Below, piece after piece: positions 55,449 through 62,971 of a DNA stretch of 64,000 nucleotides. This DNA comes from Thiotrichales bacterium 19S3-11. GTDB lineage: Bacteria; Pseudomonadota; Gammaproteobacteria; Francisellales; Francisellaceae. The position numbers and the translations under genes were made by a program. Under the pieces are notes generated by a model, which saw only the letters and a program-made list of their open reading frames with translations, was not told the origin of the DNA and did no database searches. Where the stretch lies: positions 1 through 64,000 of the forward strand of contig JAKJJU010000006.1 of assembly GCA_021713295.1 (NCBI GenBank), read 5' to 3'. Position 1 is the first letter of the stretch. Each line of letters starts with the position of its first letter.

Positions 55449-57167
55449 ATGACTTTAGAGGAATTTCTATCTGGAGTACGTCAATTTAGTGTTTGGGTTG
55501 CTGAAAATGATCCAGAGCTAAATTATATTGCAGGTACAGGTGTTGCATTAGCTACTGATGGTACAGTAACGAATCATTTGCTAAATACACACGCTAATAT
55601 TTCTCAAGGTGCATTAAATGGTATAGCTTCTGGCTGGAATTATGCAGATGCAGTTTGTTCCATTATTACAGTAGGAGAGCTTTTATTACAGAATGGACTT
55701 GATGAAGTTAATGACAAGGATCGAGTAGAAAATTATGCTAAAGCAGCTGTTTTAACGATCTCTGCTACTACTTTAATTGCAATGACAGCAGCGGGAATGG
55801 GCCCTTGGGGGTTCGCAGTTGCTACGATTTGTGATTTTGGTATTGCCTCTTGGGATTTTTATCGTAGTGCAAGAAAATATTGGGACTTTGAATATTGGTT
55901 AGAAGAACAGCTCTATGAATTAGATTATTTAACCCGAAAGATTAACGAACCAGATTTGGGTGATAAATTACATCTTGAAGCTAGAAAAAAGCATATAATT
56001 GAGAATATTAAAGCTTATGCTACTTGTCATTATCATGAAAAGTTTAAATCCATTAATAATGAAAAAAATGCCAATAGTTATCAAACAGAGTTTGAAAATA
56101 TGTTTGATCGAATAGCCAATAAATTTAAGCATATAAAACCTGAAGATAGTGCTAAAATTAAAGACCATGTCTCAGAAAAATATATTAAAGAACCACTTAA
56201 AAGTGATAGTCAAAGAGCCCATTCAATTAAACGTGAACTTAAAAAAGATACTCAAGATAAGGGTGTTAAATTAGTTTTAAAGACATTGAGTATGGTTGGA
56301 ATGATTTTAATTGCCGTTGGTGCATCTTGCCATCCTGTTGGACTTGCAATTACAGCTGGTGTAGCTGCAGGATATCTATTATATTCATTTGGCCTGCCTG
56401 CAGCCAAAAAATTGTGGAATCATTGTTTTAATACACCTAAGAAAACACTCTCAAGTCTTGATAAACAAACGGATGAATTATCAAAAATAGCAGATATAAT
56501 TACTGCAGAAAATTTTTCTTATATTGCAGAAAATTGTGATAAAATCCGCTTATTTTATCTATTACATAAATATGAAATTTTTATAGATAGTCGTAGTGAA
56601 AAGCGTAGCTTTAATCAATATGCTAGAGCTATTTATAGCAGTGTTAAACCAGAAGAAGCAAGGGCTTTTCTTGATTTTTTTGATAATCAAATAGATGAAT
56701 GGAATCAGAAAAATTTACTGCCTGTATTGCTTGATGATTATATATTACATAAAGATATTTCTCGTCTTAATTGTTATTTGTTATTGCAAGATAAACAGCT
56801 AATTAACCCACAGAAGTTAAACCGGTCTAAGATAAATTATTATATGAGTGAAGTTATTGAGCATAGTATTGAAAATTATGCAAATAGCTTAATAGATGAT
56901 AAATTTTTATCTACCAGTGATAAAATAACAAAATACAAAACATTTAATGACTTATTGATAGAAAGGCAACCTGAGATGATGAAATTTTATCTTACTCGAA
57001 AACATAAGTTAGGTACAATGGGTCTTGATGTGGATTGTAATGAATTTATGCAGTTTATTGAACATGGACTCGATTATAAAAAACATATGAAACATCAAGT
57101 AAGCCACTTATTTCATCGCCATCAACGCTTTAATGATCGTCCTTCAGAAAGGGCTGTGTCTTATTAA
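55449..57167 (+). CDS. Two-hairpin membrane family protein B (572 aa)
   Basis: Paralogue of A and C, function unknown. N-terminal NYIAGTGV (25-32) and GWNYADA (62-68); hairpin 1 at about 98-135, followed by DFYRSARKYWDFEYWL; a middle helical region with CHYHEKF; hairpin 2 at 279-317, ending in SFGLPAAKKLWNH. After this the C-terminus (330-572) is about 100 residues longer than in A and mostly unrelated to it, except for the last module (from about 505, ERQPEMMKFYLTRKHK...), which parallels A's ERKLELFTFYVNRVHK. It ends in a basic, His-rich tail. Start ATG at 55449 after GGGGTTGCA. The 233-bp leader holds a TATAAT at 55395-55400. Confidence 0.82.
   Translation: MTLEEFLSGVRQFSVWVAENDPELNYIAGTGVALATDGTVTNHLLNTHANISQGALNGIASGWNYADAVCSIITVGELLLQNGLDEVNDKDRVENYAKAAVLTISATTLIAMTAAGMGPWGFAVATICDFGIASWDFYRSARKYWDFEYWLEEQLYELDYLTRKINEPDLGDKLHLEARKKHIIENIKAYATCHYHEKFKSINNEKNANSYQTEFENMFDRIANKFKHIKPEDSAKIKDHVSEKYIKEPLKSDSQRAHSIKRELKKDTQDKGVKLVLKTLSMVGMILIAVGASCHPVGLAITAGVAAGYLLYSFGLPAAKKLWNHCFNTPKKTLSSLDKQTDELSKIADIITAENFSYIAENCDKIRLFYLLHKYEIFIDSRSEKRSFNQYARAIYSSVKPEEARAFLDFFDNQIDEWNQKNLLPVLLDDYILHKDISRLNCYLLLQDKQLINPQKLNRSKINYYMSEVIEHSIENYANSLIDDKFLSTSDKITKYKTFNDLLIERQPEMMKFYLTRKHKLGTMGLDVDCNEFMQFIEHGLDYKKHMKHQVSHLFHRHQRFNDRPSERAVSY
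55830..55974. repeat. Block 1 copy in gene B
   Basis: Counterpart of 54160-54304, at a constant offset of 1670 bp. One mismatch in 145 bp. Right after it B lacks three bases that A has. Confidence 0.95.
56289..56424. repeat. Block 2 copy in gene B
   Basis: Counterpart of 54625-54760, at an offset of 1664 bp, identical over 136 bp. Confidence 0.95.
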
Positions 57168-57246
57168 TTTGAAATCATTTATGGTATTTAGCCTAATTAG
57201 CTTTAGTTTTTTGCTGTTTTACTTATAATAAAACCATAACCTAAAA

Positions 57247-58218
57247 ATGGAATTATATTTAATAATGCTCAGCGTATTTAGCACAACTTTTGTTTTATTT
57301 TTTACTATATTTCTTGGGATGATTTTAGGAAGAACGCGTATTTTTGATACTGGCTCAGATAAAGTGTTAATTCATTTTGTTTTTTATATTGCACTACCAA
57401 TGCAATTATTTTTAAGTTGTTATAAGAGTAGTTTGGAATTATTTAATCCCGGTTATATAGCTTCTTATTTTATTTCTATGGTTATTATGATTATAATTAC
57501 TTGCTTTATAAGTATAAAGTTCTTAAAAACTTCATTTTCAGCTTCGGCATTAAATACGATGTCAGTAACACAAATAGATGGTGCATATTTTACAATTCCT
57601 CTATTTATGTTGGTATTTTCATCAGCAGCCTTTGCAATTCCTTTAATGGCAATTCAGAATGTTATATTTTTTACATTTACTGTGTTAATAATAGAGTTAA
57701 CAAGTCAAAACAATAAATTGGCTAATAATACTAAATTTAACAGCTATACATTTATTTTAAAGCGTATTATTAAGGTAATTACAACAAATCCTATCATTGT
57801 ATCTTCAATTTTAGGGTTTGTGCTTGGGGCAACAAAAGTTCCTTTGGAAAAACATTTAATTGATGTATTTGGTTTTTTAGGGAAAACTTCAGCACCTGTA
57901 GCACTTTTTTCATTGGGGTTGTCATGTTCCTTTAGTTTTTCGCATATAAAAAACTTTGATGAGAGTATAACAGTCATAATTCTATCTATTATGAAGTTAG
58001 TATTATTTCCAATAGTTGCTGTAATAATTGGCCTTTTATTTGGCTTAAATCATCAATTACTGCTTGCTCTAGCTTTATTAACGGCAAGTCCTACGGCCAC
58101 TCATAACTATATTATTGCTAATCAGTACAACTTAAAAGCTGAAATTCAGACATTTACTGTTGTATTAACGACAGTTCTAAGTTTTATCACAATTAATATT
58201 TGGTTATTTTTATTCTAG
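57247..58218 (+). CDS. AEC-family (auxin efflux carrier) transporter
   Basis: Inner-membrane carrier of the AEC family with about ten helices and the inverted-repeat layout of this group (LGMILGRTRIFDTGSDKVLIH near the N-terminus; NPIIVSSILGFVLGATKVPL starting the second half; SPTATHNYIIANQYN near the end). Bacterial members export or import malate, malonate or other organic anions; the substrate here is unknown. At 323 aa it is full-length. It sits between B and C. The ribosome site is weak, and an ATG six codons in (57265) is an alternative start. Confidence 0.88.
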   Translation: MELYLIMLSVFSTTFVLFFTIFLGMILGRTRIFDTGSDKVLIHFVFYIALPMQLFLSCYKSSLELFNPGYIASYFISMVIMIIITCFISIKFLKTSFSASALNTMSVTQIDGAYFTIPLFMLVFSSAAFAIPLMAIQNVIFFTFTVLIIELTSQNNKLANNTKFNSYTFILKRIIKVITTNPIIVSSILGFVLGATKVPLEKHLIDVFGFLGKTSAPVALFSLGLSCSFSFSHIKNFDESITVIILSIMKLVLFPIVAVIIGLLFGLNHQLLLALALLTASPTATHNYIIANQYNLKAEIQTFTVVLTTVLSFITINIWLFLF

Positions 58219-58262
58219 TAACTGGTTGTATTTTTAATATTTTTTTGCAGCAAAATCGGTGA

Positions 58263-58268
58263 TATAAT
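58263..58268 (+). promoter_or_regulatory. Candidate -10 box for gene C
   Basis: TATAAT 69 bp before the ATG, with only T-rich sequence at the -35 position. Confidence 0.35.
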
Positions 58269-58304
58269 ACATTAAAGTAAATACATAGAAAAAATATGGC
58301 GTAT

Positions 58305-58326
58305 TTGATTATTGGCTGATAATCAA
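58305..58326. repeat. Inverted repeat directly before the gene C ribosome site
   Basis: TTGATTAT (58305-58312) and ATAATCAA (58319-58326) with a six-base loop. The second arm runs straight into the AGGGGG ribosome site. In mRNA this hairpin could limit access to the ribosome site; in DNA it could be an operator. Confidence 0.5.
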
Positions 58327-58336
58327 AGGGGGTGGC

Positions 58337-59608
58337 ATGTCATTTACCGATGATTTTGTAGAATACTTAACAAAAGTTATAGAATACTTAGCAAAAGTTC
58401 CAGATGGTGATTATATTGCTGGTACAGCTGTATCGACTGCAGCTAGAAATAATGGTTTATTCAAATCAACGACCCATATAGGTTCTCAAACAGTAACAAA
58501 AGTTGGTAATGGTTGGAATTATTTGGATGCAGCTACTATACCTTTTTTAATTGCTCATTTATATTATCAAAATGCTGCAGACCAAGTAGATGATAAAGTT
58601 AAACAGGAAAATAAAGCTAAAATAGCACTTTTATCAGCTTCATTTATCGTAGCAATTACATTAACAGCAACTGGATTTGGTTCGATTGGCTTTGCAATAG
58701 GTACCGGCATTGATTTTTTATCAGCAAGTTATGATTTTTATGATAGTGCAAAGAAGTATTGGGATTATGAGTATTGGTTAGAGTGTCAGTTATTTAGTCT
58801 AGATCATATCAATAGAAAGATAGATAACCTTACTCTTGAAATAGATAATTTAACTTATGAAATAGATAATAAAACAAAGGATGTAGATAATGAAATTTCT
58901 GAACTTAAAAAATATAAAGAAAAATTAGAAAGTTATAAATCTGAATTAAATGATAAAAAAAATGATATCATAAATAATATTAAAAATTATTCAACTAATC
59001 ATTATTATAATAAGTTTCAAGACTCACAATTAATTTGTCAATTGTATGAGAATCCATATAAATATGATTTTGAGACAATGATAGATAAGATATATAATAA
59101 AAATAATTTTGAATCAATAAATATTAATGATTACCATGAACTAAAAAAAGACACTGCGAAGCAATTAGTTTTTAACCAAAAAAGTGCTCATTCAGAAGAA
59201 ATAGCTAAAGCCAGAGAGTCTACTCAAAAAATTAAATCATCTTTAAAAGCGGATTTAAATGATAAAGGTGTAAATCTAACATTAAAAACAGCAAGTATGG
59301 TAGGAATGACCTTGCTAGCTGTTGGTACTGCATCGGCAGTTGTAGCACTTCATACAAATCCAGTTGGTTTAGCGATTAGTTTATCCGTTGCAGCGGGTTA
59401 TCTAATTTATAGTTTTGGTTTGCCTGCAGCTAAAAAGGTCTGGAACCATTATTGTGATAAACAAACAATACAACGTGAGATGACTGAAAAACCATCACAA
59501 CAGCCACCTTCATTATTTCAAACGTTTGGTAATAGTATCAGTAACGCTTTGAAAAGTACCACTAGTTGTATTCTTCCTCAAGATGAGATCATTACACCAT
59601 CAACTTAA
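58337..59608 (+). CDS. Two-hairpin membrane family protein C (423 aa)
   Basis: More distant paralogue of A and B. It keeps DYIAGTAV (25-32), GWNYLDA (59-65), hairpin 1 (96-130) followed by DFYDSAKKYWDYEYWL, and hairpin 2 (318-362) with MVGMTLLAVG, NPVGLAI and SFGLPAAKKVWNH. It differs by a coiled-coil insertion at about 156-213 built from seven-residue units (IDNLTLE, IDNLTYE, IDNKTKD, VDNEISE), an extended hairpin-2 loop (TASAVVALHT), and no C-terminal module. DNA is diverged from A and B throughout. ATG after AGGGGGTGGC. Its stop overlaps the end of the convergent rsmD gene by 4 bp. Function unknown. Confidence 0.82.
   Translation: MSFTDDFVEYLTKVIEYLAKVPDGDYIAGTAVSTAARNNGLFKSTTHIGSQTVTKVGNGWNYLDAATIPFLIAHLYYQNAADQVDDKVKQENKAKIALLSASFIVAITLTATGFGSIGFAIGTGIDFLSASYDFYDSAKKYWDYEYWLECQLFSLDHINRKIDNLTLEIDNLTYEIDNKTKDVDNEISELKKYKEKLESYKSELNDKKNDIINNIKNYSTNHYYNKFQDSQLICQLYENPYKYDFETMIDKIYNKNNFESININDYHELKKDTAKQLVFNQKSAHSEEIAKARESTQKIKSSLKADLNDKGVNLTLKTASMVGMTLLAVGTASAVVALHTNPVGLAISLSVAAGYLIYSFGLPAAKKVWNHYCDKQTIQREMTEKPSQQPPSLFQTFGNSISNALKSTTSCILPQDEIITPST
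58820..58903 (+). repeat. Four 21-bp tandem units coding a heptad repeat in gene C
   Basis: Units of 21 bp, three starting ATAGATAA and the fourth GTAGATAA, encode IDN- or VDN-led heptads at residues 162-189. This points to growth of the coiled coil by in-frame unit duplication. Confidence 0.85.
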
Positions 59609-60168
59609 TTGAACTTTAATAGTCCATAACAAACATTTCCTGAAACTTTATGTTTTGTCAGTTGCAACTTTTTATTTTCTAGAATTAAATCAAGTTTGGT
59701 TTTTGCATCCATTTCAAAATAAATTAGGCCATTTTGTTTAAGTAATTGATTTTGTAGTATCAGAGTTACTAATTCAGGTAAAAGTTCAGCTGAAAAGGGA
59801 GGGTCAAGAAAAATAAGATCATAACGATGATCAAGCTTACTTAATAATTTTAATGCATCACCAGATAAGCAAGTTGAATTTTCAGCATCAAGCATTGTTA
59901 GATTTTTTTTAAGTTGTATATACGCTAATTTAGCTTTTTCTATAAATGTACAACTAGATGCTCCTCTAGATAAGGCTTCAATGCCCAGAGCTCCACTGCC
60001 AGCAAATACATCTAAACAGTCACTGTCTATAATATCATGACTTAGCCAGTTAAATACGGTTTCTCGAATACGATCAGAAGTTGGACGTAACTGTTGAATA
60101 TTAGACGGGAATGATAATTTTCGGCTACGCCACTTACCACCAATAATACGTAAAATTTGATTTTTCAT
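59605..60168 (-). CDS. rsmD: 16S rRNA (guanine(966)-N2)-methyltransferase
   Basis: Methylates G966 in helix 31 of 16S rRNA. Rossmann-type SAM site DVFAGSGALGIEALSRGA and catalytic (D/N)PPF motif as LIFLDPPFSAE. The N-terminal RIIGGKWRSRKLSFP is typical. 187 aa. It is downstream of two M16 peptidase-like genes on the same strand (9 bp gap). Confidence 0.96.
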   Translation of the reverse strand: MKNQILRIIGGKWRSRKLSFPSNIQQLRPTSDRIRETVFNWLSHDIIDSDCLDVFAGSGALGIEALSRGASSCTFIEKAKLAYIQLKKNLTMLDAENSTCLSGDALKLLSKLDHRYDLIFLDPPFSAELLPELVTLILQNQLLKQNGLIYFEMDAKTKLDLILENKKLQLTKHKVSGNVCYGLLKFN

Positions 60169-60177
60169 TTTATATCG

Positions 60178-61551
60178 TTATGTTTTTGCTTCAGTTGCAT
60201 TACCCACGGTTACAGTTACCATATGATTCAAATTAATAATACGATCAAAGGTATCTTTGACTTGAGATCGATCGATTACTTCAACTTTATGCATGTAGGT
60301 ATCAAGATAATTAAGAGGTAGGTTATAAAATCCAATAATACTTAATAAATTAAGCTTGCTACGATTCGTTGCCATTGATAGCGGAAAGCTGCCGATAAGA
60401 TATTTTTTTGCTAACGTTAAGTTTTCTTCTGTTGGACCATTTTTATTAAAATTTGAAAGAACTTCGTTAATTGTATCAATACTTTCGTATGCTTTATCAT
60501 TACGTGTTTTTGCTTCAACTAAAAAGACGCCTTTAACTTGCATAGTACGAAGCATGCTATGGACACCATATGCTAAACCTTTATCTTTTCGAACACGTTG
60601 AAATAACAGTGAACTCATGCCATCACCACCAAGAATTTGATTGGCAACCATTAGTGCAAAAAATTCATCGCTACCTTTTTTAATGCTTAAAGTACCTTTA
60701 ACAATGGTTGTTTGATTAGATGGAAACGGTATATGAATTGTTTGAGATTTAGATAAGGGTTTTGGCTCTTTAATGGGCTGAGCTCTTTCACCTTTAGGCA
60801 TATTTTTAATAATTTGATTAGAAATTTCTCGGGCAGTTTTTTCACTGATATCACCAATAATTGCAATAGAAGCATTGCTGGCAAGATAGTATCGATTATA
60901 AAAGTCTTTAGCATCTTTTAGAGAAATGCTCATGACAGACTCGCTTGTTCCATCAATGGCATGGCCATAAGGGTGATCTGGATATAGTGCATGCATTAGT
61001 GCTTTATAAGCAACATCGTCTGGATATTGTTCATCCATTGCTATGGAGGTTAGTTGTTGTTTTTTTGCACGTTCGAACTGTAACTCAGGAAAGGTTGGTG
61101 TGGTTAATATTCGTTGGAATATAGTAACAGAAGGTGTTAAATATTCTGGCATAGACATAGATCGTAACGTAAATGTTGCAGCATCACGTGATGAATGTTC
61201 ACTATAATGTGCTCCCTGTAATGTTAATTGGTTGATAAGCTCATCTTCATCCATGCCTTTAACGCCAGTCTCAAGTAGACTAGCAGTTAGTGAGGCTAGG
61301 CCGAATAAGTTAGCATCATATGCAGAGCCGGCTTGAAAACTAACTTGAATATCAACGATTGGTACTTCATTACTTTGAATGAAGAGGACTTTTGCTCCAT
61401 TTTCTGTTTGCCAACTAATAATTTCAGGCTTATCTGAATTATTGAGTGGTTTTTCTAATTTATTTTCAGATGCAATTGCGTTTATGGTCATGCTAACTCC
61501 AGTAATGATCATTAAAGTTTTTAGAAGATTTTTAAATTTTAAATACATCAT
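60178..61551 (-). CDS. M16-family peptidase-like protein lacking the zinc motif
   Basis: Second member of a tandem M16 pair. A signal peptide-like N-terminus (MMYLKFKNLLKTLMIITGVSMTINAIA by position, about 27 residues) leads to two M16 half-domains. The HxxEH motif is absent: the equivalent region reads LASLTASLLETGVKG, so the protein is probably catalytically inactive and pairs with the active subunit encoded just upstream. This active/inactive pairing is common in Gram-negative periplasmic M16 proteins. It starts 7 bp after the stop of its partner. Confidence 0.92.
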   Translation of the reverse strand: MMYLKFKNLLKTLMIITGVSMTINAIASENKLEKPLNNSDKPEIISWQTENGAKVLFIQSNEVPIVDIQVSFQAGSAYDANLFGLASLTASLLETGVKGMDEDELINQLTLQGAHYSEHSSRDAATFTLRSMSMPEYLTPSVTIFQRILTTPTFPELQFERAKKQQLTSIAMDEQYPDDVAYKALMHALYPDHPYGHAIDGTSESVMSISLKDAKDFYNRYYLASNASIAIIGDISEKTAREISNQIIKNMPKGERAQPIKEPKPLSKSQTIHIPFPSNQTTIVKGTLSIKKGSDEFFALMVANQILGGDGMSSLLFQRVRKDKGLAYGVHSMLRTMQVKGVFLVEAKTRNDKAYESIDTINEVLSNFNKNGPTEENLTLAKKYLIGSFPLSMATNRSKLNLLSIIGFYNLPLNYLDTYMHKVEVIDRSQVKDTFDRIINLNHMVTVTVGNATEAKT

Positions 61552-61558
61552 TAAGTCC

Positions 61559-62926
61559 TTAAGATGATTCTTTCTGCCTTAAATAAGTAATGGTCATATT
61601 ATCTTCTACTAAGTATTTATTTGCGACTTGTTGTATTTGTTCTGGGGTAACTTCTAATAAATATTTAAGATATTCTTGAGCCTGTTCAGGGCTTAGGCCA
61701 ATTGATGCAAACGAGCCAAGTAAGTATGCTTGTGAATTTAAGGAGTCCATTGAGTAAACTTTACTAGCCAGAACGTTGACTTTAACGCGTTGTAATTCAG
61801 TTTCGCTGATAAGGTCATGTTTTAAGCTTTCGATTTGAGCAATAATGCCTTTTTCAAGTAATTCTAATGTAAAATTAGGCGTTGGTAGCGCAAATACAAT
61901 TAGTTGTGTGCCATTTATTGCAAATGGTTCATATTCAGAGCTAATTGATGTGGCGACTTCTTTTTTTCTTATCAAATTAGTTTGTAATCTTGACGATGCG
62001 TTTCCGCCTAAAATAGAGTCTAATACCATCAGAGCATAAGGTTCCCAAGCATTTTCTGCTGTTTTTATACTTGGCGTATTATAACCAATTATAATAGTGG
62101 GAACTTCCACTTTAGGGCGTTTGACATCAACACGTTGAATACCGGATGCAGGTTGTACATAATGAACTTTTTGTATAGGCAACGTTGCCTTTGGAATAGC
62201 ATTAAAATAATGCTTGGCTTCTTCATAGACTGCTTTTGGATCAACATCACCAACGACAACTAGTGTGGCATTATTAGGTGCATACCATTGTTTATACCAT
62301 TGATTTAGATCATCTAGTTGGTATTGTTCGATGTCACCTCGCCAGCCAATGATTGGATGATGTCTTGGGTTGGATAAATTTGCAGCTGCCATATGACGTT
62401 CGAAAGCATAACCAATTGGGTTATCTTCAGTACGCATATTTCTTTCTTCTAGAACAACTTGCTTTTCTTTATCAAATAAATGTTGCTCTAGTTGTAGTTG
62501 ATGCATACGATCAGATTCAATTTCAAAACTTAGCTTTAAATTATCTTTACCCCAATACTGATAGTATGCAGTATAGTCATAGGATGTAAATGCATTTTGT
62601 TGGCCGCCATTTTCTTCTACTAATTGATCAATATCGCCAGGTTTGAACTGTTTTGTTCCTTTGAACATCATATGCTCTAACATGTGAGAAATGCCGGTAA
62701 TGCCATTAGGTTCGTAGGTTGATCCAACACGATACCAAATTTGTGACAAAACGACAGGTGCTCTATGATCCGGTTTTATAATAATTTTAAGCCCATTATC
62801 TAGTGTGTACTCATAGATTGGATTACTCTCTGGTAAGCTAATTTCTTTAGCTGATTCGGCATATGAGCTGCTCATTGTCAACAAACTTAAAGTTAATGCT
62901 GAAGAAAGCGTTGATTTGAAAGTCAT
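61559..62926 (-). CDS. Periplasmic M16 zinc peptidase
   Basis: Active subunit of the pair. An N-terminal signal peptide (about 1-23, ending SSYA) precedes the inverzincin motif HxxEH at H81, E84 and H85 (HMLEHMMFKG), with a distal glutamate in QVVLEERNMR. The second half-domain starts near residue 200. Length 455 aa fits single-chain bacterial M16B enzymes that digest small peptides. Its order with the inactive partner and rsmD suggests one transcript. Confidence 0.94.
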   Translation of the reverse strand: MTFKSTLSSALTLSLLTMSSSYAESAKEISLPESNPIYEYTLDNGLKIIIKPDHRAPVVLSQIWYRVGSTYEPNGITGISHMLEHMMFKGTKQFKPGDIDQLVEENGGQQNAFTSYDYTAYYQYWGKDNLKLSFEIESDRMHQLQLEQHLFDKEKQVVLEERNMRTEDNPIGYAFERHMAAANLSNPRHHPIIGWRGDIEQYQLDDLNQWYKQWYAPNNATLVVVGDVDPKAVYEEAKHYFNAIPKATLPIQKVHYVQPASGIQRVDVKRPKVEVPTIIIGYNTPSIKTAENAWEPYALMVLDSILGGNASSRLQTNLIRKKEVATSISSEYEPFAINGTQLIVFALPTPNFTLELLEKGIIAQIESLKHDLISETELQRVKVNVLASKVYSMDSLNSQAYLLGSFASIGLSPEQAQEYLKYLLEVTPEQIQQVANKYLVEDNMTITYLRQKESS

Positions 62927-62971
62927 TGAGTTAAATGCTCCTTTGTTTAAAGAATATTTTTAAATTTAATT

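Noticed and set aside
53794-57167. A and B as halves of one gene split by a frameshift
   Set aside because: Each has its own start, ribosome site and complete set of both hairpins. They are paralogues in tandem, not fragments.
60178-61551. Loss of the zinc motif in the second M16 protein as a decaying gene
   Set aside because: Active/inactive M16 pairs are a common heterodimer arrangement. The frame is full-length and tightly coupled to the active partner.
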